Shown here: positions 1 through 8,132 of the stretch, piece after piece | Position numbering within the stretch: position 1 is the stretch's first letter | Layout: the number at the start of each line of letters is the position of its first letter | Origin: an uncultured Lentisphaerota bacterium | Lineage (GTDB): Bacteria > Verrucomicrobiota > Kiritimatiellia > CAIQIC01 | Direction: 5' to 3' | DNA length: 35,416 nt | Assembly: GCA_903889245.1 (NCBI GenBank) | Contig: CAISWQ010000122.1 | Location: 1-35,416, forward strand | Translations under genes and position numbers: made by a program | The notes under the pieces: model-generated | Told to the model about the DNA's origin: nothing | The model's database searches: none | What the model saw: only the letters and a program-made list of their open reading frames with translations

Positions 1-27
1 CGGCTCGCGAGTACGCTCGCCCTCCCG
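1..27. repeat. Copy of the 27-nt arm of the composite inverted repeat
   Basis: Matches 6669-6695 with a single difference. It lies just upstream of the first gene, suggesting that a similar element is cut by the window edge. Confidence 0.85.
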
Positions 28-50
28 CGAGGCGCGTAGCGCCGGCCTGC

Positions 51-64
51 GATGTTCGATGTTC
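51..64. repeat. Heptamer duplicated at the start codon of the first gene
   Basis: GATGTTC occurs twice in tandem, giving ATGs at 52 and 59 in different frames. Its reverse complement is the unit of the tandem repeat at 6875-6909. Confidence 0.8.
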
Positions 65-2839
65 TCCCTGGTGATCACGCTGCTTGTCGGCGGGGCGCGC
101 GGCGCGGAGCCCTCGTGGCGCGAGCAGGTCGAGGCGGACTGGCTGCGGCAGGACGCGAAGCGCACCGTCCCGGCGCTGACCAAGGAATCCGACGCGGCGG
201 GTGGCGTCGATGGCGTCAAGGATGGCAAGTGGGGCTTCCACACCGAGAACGAAACGGACCCGTGGTGGCAGGTGGATCTCCAGCAACCGGTGAAGCTAGG
301 CAAGATCATCCTCTTCAACCGCTGCGACCTGGCCGCGCGCAACGCGCACATCCTCGTGCTGGTCTCCGACGACGGCAAAATTTTCCGACAGGTCTATCAA
401 CACAACGGCACGGTTTTCTACGGCTTTACCGATGGCAAGCCGCTGGGGGTGGAACTCAAAGACATCACCGCGCGCTTTGTCCGGCTGGCGTTGCACGGGC
501 AAAGTTATTTCCATCTCGACGAGGTGGAAATTTATCCGGCGGGCGACGCGCACAACGTCGCGCTCCATAAGCCGGCGACACAGAGCAGCACGAGCCAATG
601 GTCGGTCAACCATGTGTCAGCAACGCAACCCTATCCGGTCGCGCTGGTGGTCGAGCGTGGCTTGAAACTGGCGGAGAGCCAGCGGCGGCTGGGCGCGGCG
701 GTGGACAAGCCAGTCGCGGCGCTGCGCCAGGTCGCGGAGGAATTGAAAACCGCGACGACGGCGGAGGCGCGGCGCGCCTTGTATTTCCGCGCCCGTTGGA
801 CCGTGCGCGAAATGGCGCTGGCGAATCCGCTGCTGAAGTTCGATGAGCTGCTGTTCGTGAAGCGCGCGCCGGGCATTTTCCCGCACATGTCCGACCAGCA
901 TTACGGCTGGTGGTCGCGTCCCGGTGGCGGCGTCTGCGTTGTTTCTGGCTTCAAGACCGGCGTGCCGCAGGTCCGTCGTTTGACCGCCGACATGCCGGAG
1001 GGCAGCTTCACGACGCCGGAACTTTCGTTCGATGGGAAGAAAATCCTGTTCGCCTACTGCCGCTACCATCCCACCCTCGCCGACGAAAAGCGCAAGAGCG
1101 ACAAGGCCAACGTGCCGGCCGACGCGTTCTACCACGTCTTCGTGATGAACCGCGACGGCTCGGACCGCCGCCAGTTGACGCACGGCAAGTACGAGGACTT
1201 CGACGCGCGCTGGCTGCCGGATGGCGGCATCGTCTTCCTCTCGACGCGCAAGGGACTCGCGCCACAGGTGACCGCCGCCTATTCCGACTCGACGCGCACG
1301 ACCGCCGATCTGCCGGACAGCTATGTGCGCTGCGGCGGCGATGCCTATCGGCCGGTGCCGGTCTTCACGCTGCACGCGATGGATGCCGACGGCCGCAACA
1401 TCCGCCCGCTCTCTGCGTTCGAGAATTTCGAGTGGACGCCCTCGGTCGCCAGCGATGGGCGCATCCTCTATACGCGCTGGGACTACATTGACCGCTTCAA
1501 CGGCCACTTCTTCAGCCTCTGGTCGGCGAATCCCGACGGCACGAATCCGCAGCTCGTCTACGGCAACTACACCGTGCGGCCGCAGGTTAAGTTCGAGGCG
1601 CGCAGCGTGCCCGGCTCGTCGAAGCTCGTCATCACCGCCGGCGCGCATCACTCGATCACCGGTGGCGCGCTGGCGCTGCTCGACCGCAACCGCGGCACCG
1701 AGGAGGCCGCGCCGCTCACGCCGCTGACACCCGACGTGTGCTGGCCGGAAACCGGCGGCTGGCCGGAGCACTACTACGCGAACCCGTGGCCGCTCTCGGA
1801 GGAATATTTCCTGACTGCGTGGTCCGCCGCCAAGCTGCCGCCGCACTGCCGCGTGGACGACTCCGCGCGCAATCCGCCGAACGCGATGGGCCTCTACCTG
1901 CTCGACGCCTTCGGCAACCAGGAACTGCTCTACCGCGACGACGCGATCACGAGCATGTATCCGCAGCCGCTCGCGGCGCGCGCGCGACCGCCGGTTGTTG
2001 CGCCGCTCGCCAAGTGGGACGGCCCGCAGGAAGGCAGCTTCCTCGTGCAGGATGTCTATCGCGGCCTCGCCGGCGTGCCGCGCGGCACGATCAAGAGCCT
2101 GCGCCTCGTCGCGATGCCACCGAAGGTCCAGCCCAACATGAATTCGCCGAAGCTCGGCATCTCCAAGGAAGATCCCGGCAAGTACATCCTCGGCACCGTG
2201 CCGGTCGAGGCCGACGGCTCCGTGTTCGTGCGCGTGCCCTCCGGCGTGCCGCTGTTCTTCCAGGCGCTCGACGGCGCGGGCCTCGCGGTGCAGACGATGC
2301 GTTCGCTGACCTACTCGATGCCCGGCCAGACGCTCGCGTGCATCGGCTGCCACGAGGAGCGCGAGTTCGCGCCCGCCACCGGCCAGCCCGTGCTGGCCAC
2401 CCTGCGGCCGCCCTCGAAGATTACGCCCGGCCCAAGCGGCTCGTGGCCGCTGCGCTTCGATCAGCTCGTGCAGCCGGCGCTCGACCGCGGTTGCGTGCGC
2501 TGTCACCAGCCCGGCGGCGCGGCGGCCAAGCTCGACCTCACGCCGGCCAAGGCCTACGACACGCTACTCGCGTGCAGTGGCGGCAACCTCCACAAGCTCG
2601 CCTTCGAGCGCGACCGCTCCATCGCCGGCGCGTGCGTCGCCGCCAACAGCAAGCTGTGGCAGATGCTCGCCGCCGGCCATCACCACGTGAAGCTCACCGC
2701 CGATGACCGCGCGCGGTTTGCGACGTGGCTCGACACCTACGCTCACCGCCTCGGCCACTACAGCGACGAACAGGAACAAATCCTCGCCGCGCTGCGTATC
2801 CGCTGGGCTCACCTCTTGAACACGGAGATCAAACCATGA
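59..2839 (+). CDS. Secreted discoidin / beta-propeller / diheme protein, hydrazine synthase alpha-like
   Basis: 926 aa. A short hydrophobic start (MFSLVITLLVGGARGAE) reads as a Sec signal. Residues about 45-165 look like an F5/8 type C (discoidin) domain, with WWQVDL and a closing YFHLDEVEIYP. Residues about 275-720 carry WD40/TolB-like propeller blades (SFDGKKILFAYCRY, MNRDGSDRRQLTHG, LPDGGIVFLSTR). Two CxxCH haem c motifs follow at C761-H765 and C812-H816. This order matches proteins annotated as hydrazine synthase alpha-like in Planctomycetes and Verrucomicrobia; no other anammox gene is present, so hydrazine synthesis is not implied. The substrate is unknown. The start is uncertain: ATG59 and the alternative ATG52 (other frame) both sit in a duplicated heptamer (51-64), and no Shine-Dalgarno is evident. 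The stop overlaps the next start in ATGA. Confidence 0.88.
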   Translation: MFSLVITLLVGGARGAEPSWREQVEADWLRQDAKRTVPALTKESDAAGGVDGVKDGKWGFHTENETDPWWQVDLQQPVKLGKIILFNRCDLAARNAHILVLVSDDGKIFRQVYQHNGTVFYGFTDGKPLGVELKDITARFVRLALHGQSYFHLDEVEIYPAGDAHNVALHKPATQSSTSQWSVNHVSATQPYPVALVVERGLKLAESQRRLGAAVDKPVAALRQVAEELKTATTAEARRALYFRARWTVREMALANPLLKFDELLFVKRAPGIFPHMSDQHYGWWSRPGGGVCVVSGFKTGVPQVRRLTADMPEGSFTTPELSFDGKKILFAYCRYHPTLADEKRKSDKANVPADAFYHVFVMNRDGSDRRQLTHGKYEDFDARWLPDGGIVFLSTRKGLAPQVTAAYSDSTRTTADLPDSYVRCGGDAYRPVPVFTLHAMDADGRNIRPLSAFENFEWTPSVASDGRILYTRWDYIDRFNGHFFSLWSANPDGTNPQLVYGNYTVRPQVKFEARSVPGSSKLVITAGAHHSITGGALALLDRNRGTEEAAPLTPLTPDVCWPETGGWPEHYYANPWPLSEEYFLTAWSAAKLPPHCRVDDSARNPPNAMGLYLLDAFGNQELLYRDDAITSMYPQPLAARARPPVVAPLAKWDGPQEGSFLVQDVYRGLAGVPRGTIKSLRLVAMPPKVQPNMNSPKLGISKEDPGKYILGTVPVEADGSVFVRVPSGVPLFFQALDGAGLAVQTMRSLTYSMPGQTLACIGCHEEREFAPATGQPVLATLRPPSKITPGPSGSWPLRFDQLVQPALDRGCVRCHQPGGAAAKLDLTPAKAYDTLLACSGGNLHKLAFERDRSIAGACVAANSKLWQMLAAGHHHVKLTADDRARFATWLDTYAHRLGHYSDEQEQILAALRIRWAHLLNTEIKP

Positions 2840-5800
2840 TTCGCATTCCAAGGATTGGAAACCCACCACCTCATTTTCCCCAAGGCTTGGAAAAAGCAGC
2901 ACTGTCTTTTTCCAAGGCTTGGAAAACCACTCTCACCGCGCTGCTGCTCGCCGCCACCTCGCACGCCGCGGCGCCGACGCCGGAGCAAACCACGGCGCTG
3001 CGGCTGGCGATCGAAGACCTCTCGAAATCTTTTCCGGAGAAGTACACGCGCGGTGCGGAATTTTTACAGCGATTGGGCGCCGCCACCAACGAGACCGCAT
3101 TCGCCGCGCTCCAGCGCGAGGCGCTGCTCGCCAATCCGTTGCTGGATTTCGACAAGCTGCTGCTCGTCCGCCGCGGCCAAGCCCATCCCCAAGCCGCCGA
3201 CGACAAGACGAAGAAGAAGAAAAAGCCGCGCGGCCAGCTCGGTCTGCCGGCGAACTGGCAGGGCAATTCGTCGCTGCCGAAGCAGGGCTTCGATGACGAG
3301 ATCGCGGTGCTCTCGCCGGTGCGGCCGGACGGGAAATTGACGACGCTCTACGCGCCGCCGCGCGATGTCTTCGTCGGCGACCTGAACCTGAACTGGGACG
3401 GGCAGCGGCTGCTGTTCTCCTCCGTCGCCAGCAACAACACGTGGCAGGTGTTCGAGATCGGCGTGGATGGCCAGGGCCTGCGGCAGGTGACGCCGGACGA
3501 AGACAAGGACGTGGACAACTATAACGCCTGCTATCTGCCCGACGGCGCGCTGCTGTTCAGCTCGACCGCGACCTTCCTCGGCGTGCCGTGCGTGTTCGGC
3601 AGTTCCTACATCGCGAACCTCTACCGCCTCGAAACCAACGGCGCGATCCGGCAGGTGACGTTCGAGCAGGAGCACGACTGGCATCCGCATGTGCTGCCGG
3701 ACGGGCGCGTGCTCTATGCGCGCTGGGAATACACCGACGCCTCGCACTCGAACTCGCGGATGCTCTTCCACATGAATCCCGACGGCACCGACCAGCGGAT
3801 GTACCGCGGCAGCGGCTCGTGGTTCCCCGGTTCGCTTTTCTACGCGAAGGCCGTGCCCGGCCATCCCGGCCGCGTCGTCGGCATCGCCAGCGGCCACCAT
3901 GGCGTGGCGCGCCTCGGCCGGCTGATGATCTTCGAGACGCCGGAAGGCCGCGCCGATGGCAACGGCATCGAGCAGGAAATCCCCGGCCGTGGCAAGGCGG
4001 TGGACCCGATCGTGCGCGACCAGTTGATCCACGGCTACCCGCAGTTCCTCATGCCGCAGCCCCTGAACGACAAGTACTTTCTGGTGTCCTGCAAACCCGA
4101 CACCGTCGCGCCGTGGGGCATCTATCTCGTGGACGTCTTCGACAACATGACGCTGATCAAGGAACTGCCGGGCGAGGCGCTCTTCGAGCCGATTCCGCTG
4201 CGCGCCACCGAGCGGCCGCCGGTGATTCCGTCGCGCGTGGACCTGACCAAGAGCGAAGCGACCGTACACATCCACGACCTCCACGAAGGCCCCGGCCTCG
4301 CAGGTGTGCCGCGCGGGGTGGTGAAGGCGCTGCGCATCGTCGGCTATGAATTTTCGCGGCGTGGCAACGGCGGGCTCTACGGCACGATCGGCAGCGACGG
4401 CCCGTGGGACATGCGCCGCGTGCTCGGCACCGTGCCGGTGCAACCCGATGGCTCGGTGAAATTCCAGATGCCGGCGAACACACCGCTGATGTTCCAGCCG
4501 CTCGACGAAAAGGGCCAGGCGCTGCAACTGATGCGGACATGGATCACCGGCATGCCGGGCGAGACGATTTCGTGCGCGGGTTGCCACGAGGATCCGGGCG
4601 TCGCGCCGATGCGCCGCGCGAGCAAGGCCTCGCAGGCCGCGCCGGAAAAGATCAAGCCGTGGTACGGCCCGGAGCGCGGCTTCAGCTTCGTCCGCGAGGT
4701 GCAGCCCGTGCTCAACAAGTATTGCATCGGCTGTCACAACGAAAACCATGCGCTCGATTTCTCCGGCAACAAGCCGCTGATCGGCTGGTCCACGCAGATG
4801 GCAGGCAACTGGCGCTCCGGCGGCCAGTTCACGCTGGCCTACTGGCAGTTGCAGCGCTATGTCCGCCGGCCGGGTATCGAGGGCGACCGCGGCCTGTTCA
4901 CGCCGCTCGAATTCCACTTCAGCACGACGGAACTCGGTCAACTGCTGCGCAAAGGCCACCACGGCGTGCAGCTCGACGCCGAAGCCTACAGCCGCCTCGT
5001 GACGTGGGCCGACGAGAACGCGCCGTTCCACGGACGCTGGAGCGACGTACCCGGCATCAACACCAACGCGATGCTCGCGATGAACCAGCGCCTGCTGGAG
5101 TTGCGCCGCAAGTACGCGCCGATGGGCCCGCACGAGGATCCCGAAGTCATGCCGGAGGTGCCGAAGTTCGACCAGACGCCGGTCAAACCGAACGAAAACC
5201 TGAAACCTGAAACTGGAAACCTGAAACTCTCAGGCTGGCCCTTCAGCGCCGAAGAAGCCGCGCGCCTGCAAAAGCAAAGCACGCCCGGCGGTGGCGAACC
5301 GCTGCGCATGCTGCCGCTGGTCAAACCGGTGGACACGCCCCCGCCGCCGGTGAAGGCGAAGTTCGTCCGCGTCTGGGCCGGCCCGGCCAAGTGGCTCCAA
5401 ATTGCCGAGGCGGAAATTTTCTCGTCGGGCCGCAACGTCGCGCGCGGCCGGCCCGCGAAGCAGTCGAGCCTGTATGGCACCGGCTGGGAGGCCTCGAACG
5501 CCCTCGATGGCGATCCGCACGGCCGCGCCACGCACACAAAGAACGGCGAGCACGAGTGGTGGGAAGTCGAACTCGCCGATGAATGCCTCATCGACAAGCT
5601 CGTGTTCTGGCCGCGGCCCGGCGTCTGCGTGGCGCGACTGGCCGAGGCGAAGGTCGAACTCATGGATGCCAATCGCAAGGTCGTCTGGGAGTGTGTCACG
5701 CCCAAAACCATCGGCGAGAAGGTCATCCTTTCCACCGGCGTGCCGGTGAGCAATTCCGACCTCGCGGTCGCATGGATTCCCGCCGGCGAATTCCTGATGG

Positions 5801-6561
5801 GCAGCGCCGAGGGCCAGGCCGACGAACGGCCGGTCCACGCGCAGAAAATCGCCAAGGGCTTCTGGATGTCCCGCTGCGAGATCACCAACGAGCAGTTCAA
5901 ACAATTCGACCCGCAGCACAGCAGCGGCGCGGAAGACCGCCACGGCTATCAGTTCGGCATCACCGGCTATCCGCTCGACGAGCCGGACCAACCGGTCGTG
6001 CGCGTCTCGCAAGCGGAGGCGCTCGCCTACTGCCGCTGGCTCTCGCAGAAACTCGGCAAGCGCGTCACGCTCCCGACCGAGGCGCAGTGGGAGTGGGCGT
6101 GCCGCGCCGGCAGCGCGACGCCGCTGTGGTACGGCGGGCTCGACGCCGACTTTGCCAAGTGCGCCAACCTCGGCGACGCGATGCTCGCGAACTTCTCCGG
6201 CAATCCCTACCAGCAGGACTGGCGCACCGCCGCGCACAAAAACCCGAACAAGTTCGACAACTGGATCCCGCAGGATGCGCGCTGCAACGACGGCGGCTTC
6301 GTCACCGAGCCCGCCGGCAAGTACACGCCGAATCCCTGGGGCCTGTGCGACCTGCACGGCAACGCCGCCGAGTGGACGCTTTCCGCTTATCGCCCGTATC
6401 CCGAACACTCCGTGGCCGAGGGCGAGAAGGTCGTACGCGGCGGCTCGTGGGCTGACCGGCCGTTCCACGCCACCTCCAGCTTCCGCCTGCCCTATCAGCC
6501 GTGGCAGCGCGTCCACAACGTCGGCTTCCGCGTGCTCATCGAGGACGCGCCCGAAAAATGA
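2836..6561 (+). CDS. Secreted diheme propeller protein with discoidin and SUMF1-like C-terminal domains
   Basis: 1241 aa from ATG2836, which overlaps the upstream stop (ATGA) and has GGAG 8 nt before it. The first ~30 codons are three palindromic repeats read in frame (IPRIGN, FPQGLEK, FSKAWK), followed by the hydrophobic core LTALLLAATSHAAA, so the repeat supplies the n-region of the signal peptide. Propeller blades occupy about residues 150-560. CxxCH motifs are at C580-H584 and C630-H634. A discoidin-like domain lies at about 840-960 and a SUMF1/FGE-sulfatase-fold domain at about 977-1238 (WIPAGEFLMGS, LPTEAQWEWACRAG, GNAAEWTLS, VVRGGSW). The segment after RGGSW lacks the catalytic cysteine pair of true formylglycine-generating enzymes, so activity of that kind is unlikely. 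Codons for about residues 789-797 are a 7-bp tandem repeat. It is a paralogue of the upstream gene and is probably periplasmic. Substrate unknown. Confidence 0.88.
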   Translation: MIRIPRIGNPPPHFPQGLEKAALSFSKAWKTTLTALLLAATSHAAAPTPEQTTALRLAIEDLSKSFPEKYTRGAEFLQRLGAATNETAFAALQREALLANPLLDFDKLLLVRRGQAHPQAADDKTKKKKKPRGQLGLPANWQGNSSLPKQGFDDEIAVLSPVRPDGKLTTLYAPPRDVFVGDLNLNWDGQRLLFSSVASNNTWQVFEIGVDGQGLRQVTPDEDKDVDNYNACYLPDGALLFSSTATFLGVPCVFGSSYIANLYRLETNGAIRQVTFEQEHDWHPHVLPDGRVLYARWEYTDASHSNSRMLFHMNPDGTDQRMYRGSGSWFPGSLFYAKAVPGHPGRVVGIASGHHGVARLGRLMIFETPEGRADGNGIEQEIPGRGKAVDPIVRDQLIHGYPQFLMPQPLNDKYFLVSCKPDTVAPWGIYLVDVFDNMTLIKELPGEALFEPIPLRATERPPVIPSRVDLTKSEATVHIHDLHEGPGLAGVPRGVVKALRIVGYEFSRRGNGGLYGTIGSDGPWDMRRVLGTVPVQPDGSVKFQMPANTPLMFQPLDEKGQALQLMRTWITGMPGETISCAGCHEDPGVAPMRRASKASQAAPEKIKPWYGPERGFSFVREVQPVLNKYCIGCHNENHALDFSGNKPLIGWSTQMAGNWRSGGQFTLAYWQLQRYVRRPGIEGDRGLFTPLEFHFSTTELGQLLRKGHHGVQLDAEAYSRLVTWADENAPFHGRWSDVPGINTNAMLAMNQRLLELRRKYAPMGPHEDPEVMPEVPKFDQTPVKPNENLKPETGNLKLSGWPFSAEEAARLQKQSTPGGGEPLRMLPLVKPVDTPPPPVKAKFVRVWAGPAKWLQIAEAEIFSSGRNVARGRPAKQSSLYGTGWEASNALDGDPHGRATHTKNGEHEWWEVELADECLIDKLVFWPRPGVCVARLAEAKVELMDANRKVVWECVTPKTIGEKVILSTGVPVSNSDLAVAWIPAGEFLMGSAEGQADERPVHAQKIAKGFWMSRCEITNEQFKQFDPQHSSGAEDRHGYQFGITGYPLDEPDQPVVRVSQAEALAYCRWLSQKLGKRVTLPTEAQWEWACRAGSATPLWYGGLDADFAKCANLGDAMLANFSGNPYQQDWRTAAHKNPNKFDNWIPQDARCNDGGFVTEPAGKYTPNPWGLCDLHGNAAEWTLSAYRPYPEHSVAEGEKVVRGGSWADRPFHATSSFRLPYQPWQRVHNVGFRVLIEDAPEK
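2846..2926. repeat. Palindromic array 1 (3 units), translated
   Basis: Palindromes centred at 2853, 2885 and 2917 (spacings 32, 32). The second has one arm mismatch. All lie inside the leader of the 2836-6561 gene. Confidence 0.95.
5199..5226 (+). repeat. 7-bp tandem repeat inside a coding region
   Basis: Four units of CCTGAAA (third unit CTGGAAA), encoding part of the linker between the cytochrome and discoidin domains. Confidence 0.88.
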
Positions 6562-6585
6562 TCGCCAACGAAAACCATGTCCGTT

Positions 6586-6695
6586 CGGGAGGGCGAGCGT
6601 ACCCGCGAGCCGTCTGTAGCGGCGACCTGTGGTCGCCGACGGCGGTCATAGACCGCCGCTACAACAAGCGGCTCGCTAGTACGCTCGCCCTCCCG
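6586..6695. repeat. Composite inverted repeat (MITE-like), 110 bp
   Basis: Outer 27-nt arms (6586-6612 and 6669-6695) are inverted with two mismatches. Inside are TGTAGC/GCTACA arms and two hairpins with 3-nt loops, GGCGACC-TGT-GGTCGCC (6621-6637) and GGCGGTC-ATA-GACCGCC (6641-6657). The right arm recurs with one mismatch at window positions 1-27. Confidence 0.9.
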
Positions 6696-6703
6696 CGCGC
6701 ATG

Positions 6704-6846
6704 TTCCAAGCCCTGGAAAATTTTCCGTGAGATTTTCCAAGCCTTGGAAAATTCCGCGCGGAAATTTCCAAGCCTTGGAAAACTTGGCGGTGAAATTTTC
6801 CAATGCCTGGAAAAAGCGCCAGCTCCACTATCCAAAGCTTGGAAAA
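6704..6846. repeat. Palindromic array 2 (5 units)
   Basis: Centres at 6711, 6742, 6773, 6805 and 6837 (spacings 31, 31, 32, 32). The spacers between units are unrelated in sequence. It is the longest array in the window. Confidence 0.96.
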
Positions 6847-6874
6847 CTTTACGCCGGCGGGGGGCCGATGGCGG

Positions 6875-6909
6875 CGAACATCGAACACCGAACATCCAAC
6901 ATCGAACAT
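6875..6909. repeat. 7-bp tandem repeat, five units
   Basis: Units CGAACAT, CGAACAC, CGAACAT, CCAACAT, CGAACAT in an intergenic region. Confidence 0.9.
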
Positions 6910-6930
6910 CTAAGTTTGATTGACTGGGAG

Positions 6931-6985
6931 GGGCGGTGTCCCACCGCCCGACAACACTCTTGTGGGCGGGAGCTACAGCTCCCGC
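6931..6985. repeat. Two adjacent hairpins upstream of the Gfo/Idh/MocA gene
   Basis: GGGCGGTG-TCC-CACCGCCC (6931-6949) and GCGGGAGCT-AC-AGCTCCCGC (6966-6985). The very short loops match the other hairpins in the window. Confidence 0.85.
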
Positions 6986-7020
6986 GAACCTGAACCCCAA
7001 CCTCACCTGAAAGGAAAACC

Positions 7021-8118
7021 ATGAACACAACACGACGGGATTTTGTTCGTCTGGCGGCGCTGGCCTCGGCCGGCGCGGCGGTGGCGCCGCGGGTCTTTGC
7101 GCAGGCGGCGGCACCGGCGGTCACGCTCGCGCTGGTCGGCGGCGCGCACATCCATACGCCCGGCTACCTCGAGCACATCAAGACCACGCCGGGCCTCAAG
7201 CTCAAGAGCGTCTGGGACCACGACGCGGCACGCGCCGCCAAACGCGCGGAAAGCTGCGGCGCAAAGGCCGTCAAGAACCTCGACGAGATCTGGGGTGACC
7301 GCGAGGTCGCCGGCGTCATCATCTGCTCCGAGACGAACCGGCATCGCGAGCTGGTGACCGCGGCCGCGGCGGCGAAGAAGCCGATGTTCGTCGAGAAGCC
7401 GCTCGGCATCGCCACCGCCGACGCGGGCGCGATGGCCGAGGCCATCGAGAAATCCGGCGCTTTTTTCACCACCGGTTATTATCAGCGCGGCGTCGCGGCG
7501 CACCGCTTCCTCAAGGAGCAGATCGCGAAGGGCAGCTTCGGCAAAATTACGCGCGCCCGCTGCTCCAACTGCCACGACGGCGCGCTCGCCGGCCTCTTCG
7601 ATGGCGAGTTCCGCTGGATGGCCGACCCGCAGCAGGCGGGCGGCGGCGGGTTCGCCGACCTCGGCACGCACGTGCTCGATCTGTTGATGTGGTTCTTCGG
7701 CGACCTCGACTCCGTCACCGCCGATGTCAAAAGCGTCACCGGCAAATTTGCGCCCGATTGCGAGGAGAGCGGCGAAGCGCTGTTGAAGTTCAAGAACGGC
7801 GTCACCGCCACCTTCGCCGCCGGCTGGGTGGACGTGGAGAATCCGGTGACGACGCTGATCAGCGGCACCGAGGGGCACGCGATGATTTACCGCGGCCAGC
7901 TCTTCTTCAAGAGCGCCAAAGTCGAGGGCGCCGATGGAATGCGCGCGTGGAAGAAACTACCGGAGAGTTTGCCGAGCCCGCTCGACCAGTTCCTCGAGGC
8001 CGTCGGCGGCAAGGCCGGCCCCGGCGCGGTCCCCGCGCGCGAGGCCGCCGCCTGCGTCGGCACGATGGAGACGCTCCTGCGCGCCGCCCGCGAGCACACG
8101 TGGCTCAAGCCGGCGTGA
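7021..8118 (+). CDS. Gfo/Idh/MocA-family oxidoreductase, Tat-exported
   Basis: 365 aa. The N-terminus (TTRRDFVRLAALASAGAAV) has a twin-arginine motif and hydrophobic h-region, so export of the folded, cofactor-loaded protein is expected. A Rossmann-type N-terminal domain begins at VTLALVGGAHIHTPGY. The family motif EKPLG is at about residues 125-129, and the C-terminal alpha/beta domain contains ADLGTHVLDLLMWFFG. The family carries out NAD(P)-dependent oxidation or reduction of sugars and cyclitols; the substrate cannot be read from sequence. AAAGGA precedes the ATG. It is monocistronic: repeats precede it and hairpins separate it from a convergent rhamnose operon, so a sugar-related role is plausible. 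Confidence 0.93.
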   Translation: MNTTRRDFVRLAALASAGAAVAPRVFAQAAAPAVTLALVGGAHIHTPGYLEHIKTTPGLKLKSVWDHDAARAAKRAESCGAKAVKNLDEIWGDREVAGVIICSETNRHRELVTAAAAAKKPMFVEKPLGIATADAGAMAEAIEKSGAFFTTGYYQRGVAAHRFLKEQIAKGSFGKITRARCSNCHDGALAGLFDGEFRWMADPQQAGGGGFADLGTHVLDLLMWFFGDLDSVTADVKSVTGKFAPDCEESGEALLKFKNGVTATFAAGWVDVENPVTTLISGTEGHAMIYRGQLFFKSAKVEGADGMRAWKKLPESLPSPLDQFLEAVGGKAGPGAVPAREAAACVGTMETLLRAAREHTWLKPA

Positions 8119-8132
8119 GACAACACCCTGGC

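Larger units (their letters stand above)
6562..7020. other. Repeat-filled intergenic region
   Basis: No gene is seen in these 459 bp. In order they hold a composite inverted repeat (6586-6695), palindromic array 2 (6704-6846), a 7-bp tandem repeat (6875-6909), two hairpins (6931-6949 and 6966-6985) and the ribosome-binding site of the Gfo/Idh/MocA gene. Confidence 0.9.

Noticed and set aside
617-2506. Long minus-strand open frame opposite the first gene
   Set aside because: Arg/Ala/Val-rich shadow of a GC-rich gene with clear domains on the other strand.
59-6561. Anammox hydrazine synthase
   Set aside because: Only the alpha-like propeller/cytochrome architecture is shared; beta and gamma subunits and hydrazine dehydrogenase are absent.
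5767-6561. Active formylglycine-generating enzyme for the neighbouring sulfatase
   Set aside because: The cysteine pair required for catalysis is missing in the expected segment.
6562-7020. Small genes inside the repeat-filled intergenic region
   Set aside because: All open frames there are made of repeat translations such as FSKAWK and FPRLGK.
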